Position numbers and translations under genes: made by a program. The notes under the pieces were generated by a model. It was not told the origin of the DNA. It did not search any database and saw only the letters and a program-made list of their open reading frames with translations. 64,000 nt of DNA from Spirodela intermedia (lineage: Eukaryota > Streptophyta > Magnoliopsida > Alismatales > Araceae), in assembly GCA_902729315.2 (NCBI GenBank), contig LR746269.1:5921501-5985500 (forward strand), given 5' to 3'. Positions 21,204 through 35,400 of this stretch are shown here, one piece after another (the stretch's first letter is position 1; every line of letters starts with the position of its first letter).

Positions 21204-24200
21204 ATGAGGCCGATATTGATGAAGGGGCACGAGAGGCCCCTTACCTTCCTCAAGTACAACAGGGAGGGGGACTTGCTTTTCTCCTGCGCCAAGGACAGCA
21301 CGCCTACCGTCTGGTTTGCCGACAACGGCGAGCGTCTTGGCACCTACAAGGGCCACAACGGCGCGGTCTGGTGCTGCGACATCTCTCGTGAGCTCTCTTC
21401 TTTCCTTACTTCTGCCGATCCTCCTATCGTTCTCGTTATCGGCAAGAAATGTGTCTAATTTGCTGTCGTAATTCCTTTTGAAGAGTTTGCTCGTCGGGAT
21501 GTATCCGTGATTAAAATAGAAGAATATTCATATAATTTATAAAACGTCCTGATTTAGCTCCAAAATTGTTTCCTGGTAACATGCTTCTAACGCAACTAGG
21601 AATTCGTCTCTCGAATATAATCTTTCTCGATAAACTATCCTTAGGTTTTTGATTTATTTTCTTTGTTACTTACCTCTTGCCGTGCTTGTCTTCGTTGGCT
21701 CTCAGGTGATTCTACACTTCTTATCACTGGATGTGCCGACCAGACGGCGAAACTTTGGGATGTTCAAACTGGAACTCAGTTGTACTCGTTTAACTTCGAT
21801 TCTCCGGTCAGAGCTGTTGATTTTTCCGTGGGTGATAAGTTTGCCGTAATAACAACAGATCCTTTCATGGAGCATTCATCTTCAATTCAAGTAAAGACGA
21901 TCGCCGAAGACGTTAGTGAACGTATGGATCCCATGCAATCATCCAATCCTTATGCATAATTTCCTTGGTTTCGAGTCTTCCTATTTTCCTGTTAGCTATT
22001 TGATATCTCGGGGATTTTATTTGATGTCTAAACACTCATAGCATTGGAATGATTTGCTTCACGAAAAATTCTATTTGACGTGTTGAATGTCTCCTATGGG
22101 CCTAAGTTTTAAACTACCTCCAAGGCCAGAAAGGAATTTCAACGTTCAATACATTCGTTTATTTCGTTGTAAATCGAAAGGATCACAATAAAAAAAAGGA
22201 ACACTTTGTTATTTAGGTAGGCGCTTGCAACATGCTGGTGAACTTAATGGATTATCACCAGATGGAATTTATCTCTGAGGAAATTTATCCAAAAAAGGTG
22301 GTTCATCAATTAGCCGGATGAAAATGGAGTTATGCAGTTTCTAATGACTGGTCGTGTAGTATTGGGTGTATATGTGAACGTTTCTCTTTTTAATTGTTTT
22401 TCATTTGAATCGGAGAATACATTTGATTCATTCTCAAGCATTTCTTCAGGTGTTGGGAGTTGACAGTACAGTACATGCAATGCCATCGCATGTTATTCTA
22501 ATGCAGATTTCAATAAGAGGGATAACCTAATTGTGTATTTCGGTGTAATTTTTTTTTCCTTGTCGTATTGGTGATAAGCATGTTATTAGGTACGACGTGG
22601 ACGAAACTTGCAGTTATTCCGGAAGGCAGTTTCCTTGCTTACCTTAGGATGTTCTTAATTATGAAAAGCTACATACAAGACAAACGATACTGGTAAACAT
22701 GTTATCACAGAGATATTATCTAGAGTGTGCTAACGTCTACGTATTGAAAGACATTATGCTTTGCCTCGTACACAAGCTCTGGAACCTAGTAACATCAACC
22801 CCTAATTTCAGCCTTGTCGATTTGAAGCTCAACAGAGAAGGATAAAAGAGTTTTAATTTTCTGGTCTATAGTTGTCATGGCATTCGCTTGAAGACATCAA
22901 CTGCATGTGGAAATTTATTTTTTCTGACTTCAACATATGAATATGGCAAATCTGTCTCATAATCTATGAGTTGAATAATGGAATTAAGTGTAGACAAATC
23001 TTATGTCATTGTGATAAACTTCAGCATGGGAAGAATGACACGTTTTCTATGGAATAACTGATATCAATCAGCTTGTAGATCTATAGAAGTAAATTCAAAA
23101 CTTCATCGCTTTTGGTTTTTTACTTCATGAGCAGTGCGAACTTACTCCAAAACTTGTGTTATTTTTTTTCTTGCTATTGTATCTGATCAGATGCCTCCAG
23201 TTTCTTCTTTCTTCCACTTACGCTATTGTCTATAGTGATACATTCAAAGGCTTTTTCGTTGGTTTACCTGCGGACTCTGTGCAACCTGTCATTAATTTGA
23301 GCGAAAGTTTATTGCTCAACTTCTTTTTCTTGCTTATTCAGAAACGTCAGAATCAGTGCTTACGATAAGAGGACCTCAAGGAAGAATCAATAGGGCTGTC
23401 TGGGGACCCTTAAATCAGACAATAATTAGCGCGGGTGAAGATGCTGTAATTCGGATATGGGATTCTGAGGTAGGTTGAAGCATTACGACGTCCATAAAAT
23501 GATATTCATTTGAATTGTTTGTTGACATATTAATATAAGAGAGTTTATATTACGTATTTTATATCGGGGTAACATTGTTTTCCTTTCCATTTTGTGGGAT
23601 GAGTTTGCTTTTTTCAATATAAAAAAGGTCTGTTTGGTAAAAATGAAATGTTTAATATCTATAGTTAGGAAAGAACCACGAAATGTTTATGAATCAACAA
23701 TGTCTAGGGAATGGTCTTTTTCAATGACATCAATAGCACTGGAACCTTACCGTATCTGTGCCACCGTTTAGTTTTGTGTTGTTCTTTGGAGTTAACTTGT
23801 ATTCTGATGTGCAAGCCAATTGACCACATGACACTGAAAGATGCAAAGAAGATTACTCATGGAGAGTAAATTTAATAACAGATGTGCACATTGTGTTATT
23901 GGCATAGTCGTCGTTAAGCTAGGTTCTCATTCCTTTTGTGCTTTCTCCCACTCAGAAATTTGATCTCCTCCATGGAAAACAAAAAAGACGAATAGACAAT
24001 TATTTTGCTTCTCTATTCTCGTGAACAATGCTGATTTTTGAAGAAGGATGCTCTATTTTGTTCAGGGAAGTAATAAGTGGGGGCTATTAACTGCGTCTTC
24101 TAAGGCCTTTAACGTGTTGTACTACTATCACCTTGACTGTAATCTCAAATGTGTACCTTTTATAGATGTTCTGTGGACTTGTCTGAATAGGTTTTATTTA

Positions 24201-26112
24201 GCCTAATAATAAACAGCTGAGTATGCTTTTTAGGTTACTTTTTACCTCAGCTCAATGTGAATACAATGACATCTCGTCTAAGATTTGTCTTCTAAAACGT
24301 GCAGACAGGGAAGGTACTTAAGGAATCTGACAAAGAAATTGGACATGCGAAGCCAATTACTTCTTTGTCAAAATCGGCTGATGGATCTCATTTTATTACA
24401 GGCTCCTCCGATAAAAGTGCAAGGGTATTTATTGCATATACTGAACCTTGTTTCTTTTGTCACTTTCATAATCCAGAATCTTCTTATCATTCAGCTGCGA
24501 TTTCTGAGTTTCTGACTCTGGTGATATTTTTCAGTTATGGGACATCAGGACACTAACTCTACTCAAAACATATGTGACAGAACGACCTGTCAATGCTTGT
24601 GCCATTTCCCCTCTTCTTGATCATGTATGTGATAGTTTTCTACTCTTGCATCGTTCTCGATCTCTGTCTCAGCTTCTACCTGTTTTTTAGTTTTCAACTA
24701 AACTGCTTGTTCGCTATCTCGAGACTTGGAAACATTGTTATCATACGGAGGAACTCTGCAAATTTTACATCGCCATAATGTGGTAACTGAACAAACGAAA
24801 TTTTGAGAAAAAGAATCCAAGCACAATCATACGAGCCCATTATATATATATATATATATAATAATCTTAAAAGGCCTCCTTTGCTTTGTGAACCTCTTCT
24901 TTCATAAAACCAGATTCTCCTCCTCTCTGCTGTTAGGTTTTTCTAAAGCTGTGGAATATCCTTGCTTGGCTCCGCCTGACATTACACGTTGCTGTTCGTA
25001 GATTCTTGCATCGTAAAATAGTATGATAGAGCTTAAGCAATAACATATTAAAAGCTTGCTCTTAAAATAAATGTCTATAGTCGATCATTGTACCTTTCAT
25101 TACCTTATTTTCCATCTGATCACTGGCGTCACAGTGCATGCTTCTTGCTCGTATTTCGCGTCATCCAATAACTACTATCCTGTCTCCCCCCCAGACATTG
25201 TTAAGGCTCCAATATCATGTCTTTTCTCTAGGTGGTGATCGGAGGTGGTCAGGAGGCTACCCATGTCACAATGACTAGCCATCGTGCTGGGAAATTCGAG
25301 GCCAAATTCTTTCACAAGGTGGGTCAACGGTCAACATGACAAGCGTTTTTATTGCATAAATATCCTGTTTCCTTTTTTTTAATAAAAAAAAATCGCCTTC
25401 ATTTTTTTACTCTCGGATATAATTGAAACTCGGTCCTACTTCTTTGTTTTATTTTGTTTATGCTCTTCGTCCAGATTCTTCAGGAGGAAATTGGTGGCGT
25501 GAAAGGGCACTTTGGACCCATAAATGCGCTGGCTTTCAATCCTGACGGCAGAAGGTTATTTCTGAAAAAATCTCTCTTCTCTTGCTATTCTGCCACCATG
25601 CAGGACCTGATACGTCACCATTCTTTCTACGTGGGCATCTTCTTTCTCAATATCTTATGCTATATATAAGTAACATAAGTGCATTTTATGGGTAGTAAAT
25701 CCCCCCCCCCCCAGTCGTATCAATCCAAGGCCCCTCTTGTGCACAGGCTTATTAGATATCTTTCTTATTAAGCGAATATTATCAACATCATCAGCATCAT
25801 CATCATCATCATCATCATTATTATTATCATAGGAGCTTGCTGCGGTCGAATTATTGTATATCTATGAACGGAGAACGTAGAGCCTTCCATCGTGTTAGAA
25901 AGGCTGTTGAAGTTTGTGTGAATATCCAAATCTACTGCGTTCCATTCTAAACCCAGTTTATTTGCCCTAATAAGTTGTGGAAATCTTCGGTTAATGAGTT
26001 ATTCTCTCTCTCTCTCTCTCTCTCTCATCGGTGCAGCTTCTCCAGCGGAGGTGAAGACGGGTACGTCAGATTGCACCACTTCGACCCGGACTACTTCAGC
26101 ATCAAGATGTGA
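21204..26112 (+). CDS. TIF3I1: Eukaryotic translation initiation factor 3 subunit I
   Basis: Predicted 326 aa from eight exons: 21204-21387, 21706-21921, 23342-23469, 24305-24424, 24535-24624, 25232-25318, 25475-25554, 26037-26112. Phases agree throughout. The protein is a WD40 propeller: [87 protein letters not shown] and [15 protein letters not shown] at the end. eIF3i (TRIP-1) is a peripheral subunit of the eIF3 complex on the 40S ribosome. Length matches the family. Intron 2 is 1.4 kb. The last intron has a CT tract (26003-26026) immediately before its acceptor. Confidence 0.95.
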
Positions 26113-27016
26113 CCGCCGCTCCCATATTATCCCCATTTCAAGTAAAGTTTTGGATAGTAGATGAAGAGCTCTTCTTGTCTTGGGAAGAAACCCAGTGCCG
26201 CCGCTGTCTTCTTCTTCTCCTCCTCATGTCAGCACCTGATTCCTATCTGCTTTTGATTATTTTGGGCCGCAGCAGCTTGAGAATCAACGGGTTGCGGCGA
26301 CCGATCGGATGCCCTTTTTATGGGCCGTCTTCTCTCTATGGGACCAGGCTGGATATGGGCCATCAGTTGCTGATCAATCACCGGTCCATTTAGGTAGTTA
26401 GTGGGCCCACCGTGAGATGACGCTGGGTTGGGACCCATGATGAGAAATGGGCCTATGGTTGCATCATGGGACAGCCCATTGGCCCTGATACGAATTGATC
26501 TACTTGGGAGTGGTACGTCATCGAAATATGTGGTAAATGTACCGATTGGGGCGTCATGGTGGCCATGGGGCCTATGTGGTAAATGCGGGCAGCCAAGGTG
26601 TCCATTTCCTGTTTATCTCCCTCTCTAAAGACTGACGTATACACGTGACATAGTCCTAAGTAAATAAAATTTTCAGTCGGTCTCTTTGCTATATATTATA
26701 ATTTTATGACGTCATCTGCTCGTCACAATATTGCGTATGATTAGGATTTTTAGTGATTTTATATAGACAAAAATATAAAATCGCTCATATTAAATTAGGT
26801 GGTCTCGTATGAATATAGAGAATTGAATCCGGTTAACTATCAGTTGACTAACGAAGTGATTTAAAGCCGTCACAACAAAGTCGGAGATCTGGTCAATAAT
26901 CCCATGGCTCAAAGGAAACTGATCTGACGGCCCTACTCTCTCTCTCTCTCTCTCTTTAATTATGGAGATGGTGCTGGACGGAGACTAATTAATCATCCGT
27001 CTGCGTGCACGTGTGC

Positions 27017-27017
<1 letters not shown>
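26113..27017. other. Intergenic, eIF3i 3' side
   Basis: eIF3i 3' UTR, then several GGGCC/GGCCC motifs (26260-26470), an AT-rich stretch and a short CT tract at 26936-26955. No gene was seen. Confidence 0.4.
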
Positions 27018-27067
<50 letters not shown>

Positions 27068-27255
27068 AGAGAAGATAGATAGAATGATGAGGAAGATTGC
27101 CCGTGTATGTTTGGGAGAGGTGGAGAGATGAAGAAGACCGTGTGCCTGCGAGAGAGAGGGAGAGAGACAGAAGAGCAATAGAGACAAGGAAATACTGAGT
27201 GAGATGGGTAGAGAAACAGACAGAGAAGTATGATAGAGATTTTGTGTGTGTATAT

Positions 27256-27304
<49 letters not shown>

Positions 27305-27631
27305 TGGGTTTCTTCCGGTGGGAGAGAGACGCAGCAGAGAGAGGCAGATGATGTGCCTATGCGATTTGTAGCTAAAGGGCGGTGAGGAAGACTGTTTGAG
27401 GGAGAGAGAGGGAGAGCGAGAGAAGAGTGTCTATGTTGGCGTGTGTGCGAGTGAGATTGAGAGACAGAGAGAGAGAGGGGGGAGAGAATAAGAACGAGAA
27501 AAATAAGAGAGAGGGGGAGAGGAGAGAGGAGAGAGAGAAAGAAAAGAGTATGTCCTTGTGTGTGCGATAGTGAGCGAGAGAGGGAGAAGATATGCACATG
27601 TCTGTGTGAGTGAGTGAGTGAGTGAGTGAGT

Positions 27632-27674
<43 letters not shown>

Positions 27675-29168
27675 GGAAGTATTGTGGATATGATTGAGAA
27701 ATGTGAGAGAGGAAGGGAATCTATGGAGCTGTCTACTGCCTTTATCTCTTTCCTGCTCCGCAAGTAGGGAGGGACGAGCGAGACCAAGCCGAGGACCGAC
27801 CGCCCTCTACAGAAAAGATAAAGCTGGCTCCCCTGTGCGCCCACCGCCCCCCTCCTCCCCCGTCGACCGAGAAGCTCGCACTCAGTCAGCCATGATTCTA
27901 CTCTGTTATCTCCAGAACACGGCCCACCGAGACCTCCAAAACTCTACTTTCGATTCGTCTGTACTCTCTCTCTCTCTCTCTCTTCCCCTCTCCCTCTCGG
28001 TTTCCAATTCTACTGTCGTTGGGCCGCTTCATGGGTGGTTTTCTTTTTCTTTCTGCATGGGTTTGCTTTAGTTCTCTTCCGGGGAGACGAACACCTTGAT
28101 CCTCGCGAAAGCGGGGAAGGAAACACAGACTCCTTTAGACATGGGTGACCGTCTCTGGAAAATTATGGTCTCTCTCTCTCTCTCTCTCTCTCCCTTTCTA
28201 TCTCTGCGTTTCAGTGAAGGACACTACTGCGGCGATACATTTGCAAGATTGCTTTGGCTTCACTGATTTTGGGGAGATTCGGTGTCTTTTGACGTTGAAT
28301 TTCCCTTTTTCCCTCGTGTTTTTTGGCAGATTCATGTCGGAGATCATTCTCTTATTCGAGGCATTCGATCACACCACGCACCATCTCTCTCTCTCTCTCT
28401 CTCTGTAGGTATCCCCATCTCTGTTACTCAATCATTCTTTATCTATCTCCTCTCTATCCCTTCACCTCAGCTTAGCTCTTCCCCAATCGCTCTACGAATC
28501 TATTCGTCTCGCCATCCATCTCTCTATCAATATCCTCTCTCTCATTCACGGAAAAACAAATTTATCATGCAAGGACGTTTCCCGGTGTGAATAACTCGCC
28601 GTAAATGTATCTCGTGCCCAAGATGAACACCTCGCGACCTCCGATCTCAGAACAATGGTTTGATGTGCTCTCTCTCTCTCTCTCTCTATCTCGCAGCAGG
28701 CAGTTGCATGCTGAAACGCATGCGCAATACATTGAAAGGTGGTTAACCCATTCGTTGATCCTCATCTCTCTGTCTCTCAATTTGTCTATGTCAAGCTCTC
28801 CTTCCCACTCTTCCTAGAAGGCTCATCCATGCACAGAAACAGATGCACAGTGCATGGTGAAATGTGAACTTAATAGTTTATCTCTCCCGCTCTCACTCTC
28901 TCTCTCTCTCCCCCTCCCCCGCCTCTCTCTCTCTCTAATGCACAGAATTACACGTACAAGGTACTGACACAGGCGGATTAGATCTCTCCATTTGATTGGA
29001 AGAAAAGACCTGCAAGGTACTAAAGACGAAGGATTTCTTTTCCTTTACCAGCCGCAGTCTCAGGACTGAATCAGCACAGAAAGAGAGACCGAAGAAGGTG
29101 CCGACTAGAGCTAGAGAGGGAAACCTTTAGAGAGGGGGGAGAGGGGGGGGAGAGAGAGAGGAAGAGGG

Positions 29169-29265
<97 letters not shown>
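27018..29265. repeat. Alternating purine (GA) and pyrimidine (CT) microsatellite block
   Basis: GA-rich on the plus strand from 27018 to about 27700, with tracts at 27018-27060, 27257-27301 and 27637-27669, plus a GTGA tetranucleotide run at about 27605-27637. CT-rich from about 27960 to 28940, with tracts at 27962-27982, 28170-28191, 28384-28405 and 28669-28687. GA again at 29100-29265, ending in a 94-bp tract (29172-29265). Long frames here encode only Leu-Ser or His-Ser-Leu repeats. No gene is supported. Confidence 0.85.
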
Positions 29266-29267
<2 letters not shown>

Positions 29268-29671
29268 CTTCTCTACGAATTGTAAGGTAAACCACCAGTT
29301 CCTCTGCATCACCAATGGCAGCAATTAACTGGCTGTTCCTCCAGACGATCTCCGGGAGACAAACTAATGTAGGAATATGGCAGAACGCTGGGATATAATG
29401 AGACCTCTCTGGGTAAAAATGGCAATATAAAAATTCCTGTCACAGCTTCCATAACTGGGCATAAACTCCAAAGACTTCATGGACAGCCTTCACTGGAAAC
29501 CCGGATATATGACGAACAAGAAGCCTACCTACATCTCCAGAACAGACTCGACGTGTTGACCATTCAAAACTGAAATTCCAGGTCAAAGATTGATGAGTGA
29601 TCCTCCCCCCTCGTAGTCGTCAACTCGCGTCTTCTTCGAAGCTGTGGCAAAAATCGAGCTTCCAAGGTCGA

Positions 29672-30562
29672 TTATATGAGATTACTGGTGGAGGAAAGGT
29701 TGAAACCGGAGAGGTCCGCCGCCCATCCTCCGGCGTTGACGCTCCCTCCGGGGACCTCTCCGCCGACGCCGCCACCCCAGTAATGGTAATTCCCGGAGAT
29801 GCCAAGATACTGCTCGGGCAATGTAAATCGCTGTGAGTTTTCTTCCATCTTCATCATAGACAGTTGACTGACCGGCGGCTCTTCTTGGAACTGGAACAGC
29901 CCCATGGACGGCGGCGCCGGAACCTGCTCCATCGCCGTCAGATGCGGGAATTCCTGGACCTGCTGGATCCGCCACTCCTCTAAGCCGCCGCTCAACTGGC
30001 AGTGCAGCGCGTCAACCGGTTGACCACCGGGCAGATTCAGCCGCAGGTTGGCGGCCGCCGCGAGGTAGTCCATGAAGGGAAATTGCGGCAGCGGCAGGAC
30101 GCCGCAGTGAGCTGCACTGTCTCCGCACGACGGCGCCACAATGGAGGTGGAGGAGCCAGCATGGCGGTCGGCAGCGGATGACTTGGAGCTGCCGCCGCCG
30201 CCACCACTCTTACTTCGCTTGTTGCGGCGGCATCCGCCGCCGACGGGGACGTTGCGCAGGGCTCCTCCACGTGTCCAGTAACGGCGGCAGGTCTTGCAGA
30301 AATGGCGGGGTTGAGAGAGGGAGTAGTTGTTGAAGTAGCAGAACTTGGTGTTGGTGGATTCGCAGCGGGGGCACTTGAGGGCGCCCTCCGGCGGAGCCAC
30401 CTTCCCCAGGCGAGCTCTCTCTGCGGTCGATCCTAACCGGGCCGGATTCATCTCTGGCCGCGGAGGCGCCGCCAGAGGAAGATGCCCCGAGTCCCCTCCT
30501 CCTCCTCCAATTTCGTGCTGATATGCCGGCTGCTGTTTTCCAAGACAAAGGTTCAAATACAT
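29672..30562 (-). CDS. Dof-type zinc-finger transcription factor
   Basis: 296 aa if started at the ATG at 30562 ([11 protein letters not shown]). The Dof domain is complete at about 61-112: [20 protein letters not shown], then [20 protein letters not shown] and [11 protein letters not shown]. Zinc ligands C64, C67, C89 and C92 have the CX2CX21CX2C spacing. Dof factors bind AAAG cores in plant promoters. The C-terminal region is Gly/Pro/Gln-rich with no further domain. The start is uncertain: a TTG-preceded Met lies close to an AAAACAG that could be a splice acceptor, and many Dof genes have an intron near the start. The 5' leader carries GA/CT tracts at 30608-30641 and 30931-30957, with a TATAAA on the minus strand at about 31001-31006. 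Confidence 0.9.
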   Translation of the reverse strand: MYLNLCLGKQQPAYQHEIGGGGGDSGHLPLAAPPRPEMNPARLGSTAERARLGKVAPPEGALKCPRCESTNTKFCYFNNYSLSQPRHFCKTCRRYWTRGGALRNVPVGGGCRRNKRSKSGGGGGSSKSSAADRHAGSSTSIVAPSCGDSAAHCGVLPLPQFPFMDYLAAAANLRLNLPGGQPVDALHCQLSGGLEEWRIQQVQEFPHLTAMEQVPAPPSMGLFQFQEEPPVSQLSMMKMEENSQRFTLPEQYLGISGNYHYWGGGVGGEVPGGSVNAGGWAADLSGFNLSSTSNLI

Positions 30563-31213
30563 CAAATCTCTGGTGTATGAAAGAGCAGATAAAACGAGTG
30601 AGAATGCTCTCTCTCTCTCTCTCCCTCTCTCTCTCTCTCTCGCTCTATCTATCTATCTATCTCTTTCATCGTGCTCTTGTCATGAAGAACCGAAACCCAG
30701 AGGTAGAAAACATAGAAGAGAATGGAGATCGCAGACTGGTGGAGAGAGTCACCTGGATCCAACTTGGGGGGTCAAGATAGACGGGAACCGAAGAAAAAAC
30801 CATGCTTGGTGATCTTCCTCTCTTCTGGTTGAGATGGTCTGTGCTGGAGGGTGAGAAATCACATCGGAGAGAGATGTTCCAGGGTGAAGAGAGAGGAAGA
30901 AGGGGGAAGGAAGTGAAATAGGAGGGAAGGAGGAGAGAGAGAGAGAGAGAGAGAGACTCTGGTCACCTTGCCTGCAGAGTTTCTTCAAGCCGAAGCCTCT
31001 TTATATCGATTAGTATGTCGGGGATTGGTGGCTGTCATGCATGAAAAGCTGAGACGACAAAAAAGGAGGAGCGCTCGGCAGAGGCCATGAAACCCTAATT
31101 AGAGGCCGTTTGGAAGGGACACTTGTAATACTAGAGCCAATTGGTTTAATATTATTAGCCCGAAAAGTGCAGTGCCGGGGGCTGGTCGCCTTCGAGAGTG
31201 TGTGTGTGTGTGT

Positions 31214-31248
<35 letters not shown>

Positions 31249-32459
31249 GATCTTGAAGATGATTAACAAGAATCCAACAACATTGAGATTTCCAGCTACA
31301 TAACATCAAGTCAACTGCGCCAAGTTATTGACCTGTGCATTTTTAGCCTCGGACTAGTTCAGTCGGTTTCCTCGTGTCCCCATATCCTCAGCCTAGCTAG
31401 TGCAGCTGCCCCGAAGGGTTGAGAGAGAGAGAGAGAGAGAGCGAATCAACTTGCTCAATCAATCCCTGTTCATGAGGAACAATGAAATCGATCCTGTCCT
31501 AGCTGGGCCCATCCATCTAGTCGCCTGAAGAGAATGTAGGTGAGGTGTCATCTGAAGAGACTGGGCCGCCAGCTGGGAGCTGAGTGACACATGGCCGACA
31601 AGTGGCCCACAAGAAAGTAAGAAGGACGACTATAGCCTGCCATGTGGCAATCCAGTAAATTCTTTATTTAGGGATCATTTTTTCTTAGCCCAAATCTGGA
31701 AATCTTCAAGACTAAAAACTTATGTGTACACATTTACCCACGATTTCCCACAAACTAGAAATAGATTTGACTCCCCCCCAACCCCCCCGTGACGCCAGAT
31801 TTTTCAGCCACGTGATCCGTGTGGGGCCCACTTGCAGTCGCCTACCGGTCCCCATTCTAGCCGCGGGGAATCTTATCCCCGGACTTATTGGGTCGGTGAC
31901 GTAATGGGCCCAGCACCTTTGTGAGCTGTGATGTTTGCCGCGAGTGGGGGCCCAACATCCGCGCAGTGATGGACCAAATCTCCTGGCTGGTTGGTCCCTT
32001 TCACCCGGGCCTTCTGATCGATGGGTCCATCCATCACATGCCCTGCTGCTGCGCCGTTCCCCCCTCCCCACCTCCCCCCCCTCCGGCGTGCCCTATAACC
32101 CCATCTCGTGGTTCACTCTTCGCCGTCAGAACGTCAGATATAACGGTAGTTAGCGAGCAGCATTCGCCAATGGGGTCCAGCGATTGGACGCCTGGGATCT
32201 TCCGACATGCGACGAGATTCCTCTCCCGAGCTCCTACCGTCACGATCTATGGCCCCCCACACAGTATTGAGGTTGATAATAGGCCTGCGGGGCCCAAAAC
32301 ATGGTCTATGAAAATGGGCTTCACTAGGGCCTGGCCCATCATGTACACCCCCTGCTTCGACATAAAGAGGCCACTACTCACTGTGGGAAGATGCTTCGGG
32401 GGGAAAATCCGGGAGACGGGCGACGAAGGCGGCGGCTATGGACGGAGCGGCGATCATCT
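30563..32459. other. Dof leader/promoter and intergenic region
   Basis: CT/GA tracts at 30608-30641, 30931-30957, 31219-31247 and 31423-31441, with (GT)n at 31197-31218. A telo-box (AAACCCTAA) lies at 31090-31098. From 31800 to 32360 many GGCCCA/TGGGCC motifs occur without a recognisable gene. Long frames here lack domains. Confidence 0.4.
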
Positions 32460-35400
32460 TCATCCGAGGCCGCTGAAGCTGTTGATTTCCCTGAGAGTCG
32501 CCGCCTCCATCTCCACCAGCAGGTTGCAGAACGCCTCGATGTCTGAGACCTCCTCGTTGAAGGAGATCCGGAACTCCCTCCACTGGTGAGCCCCAACGCC
32601 GTCTCCGGCGGCCGCGCAGGGGATCTTCGCGAGGACGTCGAATCCTTTCCGATCCACGGAGAGCACGAATGCGTCCTTTCGAGCCGAAACAAATAGATCG
32701 AATGGAGTCGTCAGATCCAGAGGGATCGCAGCCTGCCTATCTCTTGATTTTGATTTTAATTTTTCTTTCACAAAAAGAGAAATTCCTCCCTGATGATCTT
32801 CCCCAGGAAGCAGGATCTGTTCGCATCATGTGTTCGCGTCTTCACAGAAGGAGATCATTTAATGCCGTTCAAATCTCCGTCATCATTTTCTTGGTTTATA
32901 TTTATTTTTCAATCGCAGGGATATCTTCTAGTCTATCTGAGATATTCATGGAAAAATAAGGTTGGTGTTGAGACTCACCCGGGCATTAGCGTTGAGGTAG
33001 ACGAGGCAGAAAAAGATCAGGGCCCTCCTTCTCGCCTCACTCTGATTAATCCCATCGACGAGCTTCTCCGAGAATGGCACTGAAGAACATTAAAAAAATA
33101 AAAAAAAAGGAAAAATAAAAAAATCCTCAATAAACTGAATAATTCCAAGAATATATGCATATATTATCATCTGGTATGTGCACTATATAAATGGCAGAGA
33201 TTTCCTACATAAAAGATCTTGCTTCGAGGATTCCAAGCCATCCAGCTCCACTTCATGGGTGCCTCCCCCGGCATCAACGTAAGTGCATGTTCTGTGGGGG
33301 ATCGGTGTTAAATGAAAAAAAAAAAAAAAAAAGTATAAAAGAACCAGATATGATATTTTATATCGTCAATAATGTGAAATAATAGTAAAATAGATTCATA
33401 AATACGCAAAGCCAGTTGATTAAATGAGAATATAATGGCCCTCATTTACCTGATATTAAACTTATAAGCCACAAAATTATCCCCGCCATCGATGATCTCC
33501 TGAAAATTATAACTCCTGGACCTGCAACTCGCGCTGGCGGAGCTCAGCACGCCGGAAACTGAATAGCTGGCATGATTGAGGGCTCTGTTCTCCAAAGCCA
33601 TTGCTTCCTTCAGACCCTCGATGGCAGACTCAGCCTGCATTTATGCAAAATAACGACATAAATCGATCGGTAACAAGCAATCGCTGCCCATGTTTCTATT
33701 CATCATGGAAATCTTGCAAGAATCCCTATACGCTTCTGCCTGGGCCTGCAAGATCCGATGAACCAAGTGATGTTTTCAAGAGTTTTTCTCTTTGTTTAGA
33801 TTGGTGGCTTGAGATGCTCGTAATTATCGGTACGAATGATTTTATTTTATTCAGGAAAAAAAAAAAGAAGAAGCTGCCGCTGATTCGGTCAATATTCATC
33901 ATCTATTTAGGGGGGATTTACCTTGGTCTCTTTGAGGGGTATGACATCACCGGTTAGAGCAACCCGACCTGGCAGCTGCAGCATGAAAGTCAAACGACAG
34001 GCGATATGAATATCAACAAAAAGAAAAAAGAAAAAGAAAAAATTAGGAGGGCAGCCTAAATTCATTTCGATTTAATGGCACAGTATAAGATTTAAGTGGC
34101 ATTAAATAATGATAATTTATTTTTAGTTGTTGAACGCAGACAAATAGAGCCATCTTGGTACAACAATGTGGGCAACATAATTCACGAGTATTCTTTTTTT
34201 TTTTTAATGAGAACAGGTGGCAAAAATAGAAAGAAAGTAATATTCTGATAAGGATCGGATCGAAGAAGAGGTTCTGAAAATTTCATTCACGGTCAGTAGA
34301 AAAGCTCACACGAGTGACCCAACAGGAAAACTTCAGGGCTACAGATCCCCAAGAATATCTTCATGAAATCTTGCGGAATACCAACCTTCTTAACAGATTT
34401 CAATAGGCTCGCGAGGGCGCCTGGGGTTGGAGTGCTCACAGAAAGAGAGCCACGCTCATCAATAAGCGTATTCTGGCAAAAAATAACAAAAAACAATGGC
34501 TCAAATGATGAGGGCACAAGCAGACGACTATATTGGATGCTTTCCACGAAAATATCTCCAGAAATAAAGAAACAAAGTCGCACAACGGAGGAAGATCGAT
34601 GAGACTTCCGTCCGAATGAGTTAGGCTAGAACAGAAAAAAAGAAAAAAAAAAAAAAAAAAAAGAGAGCTTAAAATAGGAAAATTTCGAGCAAGATATTAA
34701 AACGTGGTCTCTCATTCGTGGACCAGAAGATCGTAACAATTAACTCGGACTTTGAAATAACGAACGTGATATTGAACTAAAAAGTGGAGCGCAAGCGATC
34801 GGACTAGTACCACATTGTGCAAATCTCCCTCTGGCACCCAAAAATAGGGTTTACCGCGCCTGAAGATGTACTTGACCTTCGACGAGTAAATGTCCTCCTT
34901 GCTGTCATAAATTCAAAAAAATTGCCGAATGATCCATCCACGCCATTACTGCATTATTCAACGGCGGGAATAGAAGTTCAAAGCATGGAACCGGATGTTC
35001 GTATGAACCACATCCCGCGGAGAACACCGCACCACGCAGATCAACACATATAGAGTCTATTTGAATCTATTCACGTATATAATAAATGACTGGATCGGCG
35101 AGTTCAATCATCAACGAATTCCGATCTTCGTACCTTCCCTTGGCGTCGGCCTTCACGGTATACAACTGAGCCTGCCAATTGGCGGCCAAAATATTCTGCC
35201 GAAGAAAAAATCAGCATGAAAATACGCAACAATATTGGATTTAACATCCCTAGAAAGCGGCTGAGAAGCTGTTCCAGCAAGAGATGATCGCTCAGACTTC
35301 TAGAGAGAGAGATATTGAAAGCCTTACTTTGCAGCGCTCCGCAAAGGCCAATACCGCCGGCTGGCTACCCTTGCCTTTGATCATCTCCTCAACGAAGGGG

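Noticed and set aside
27016-29324. Many long frames encoding Leu-Ser, Ser-His-Leu-Thr or Glu-Arg repeats
   Set aside because: They are translations of GA/CT/GTGA microsatellites with no domain, codon bias or splice support.
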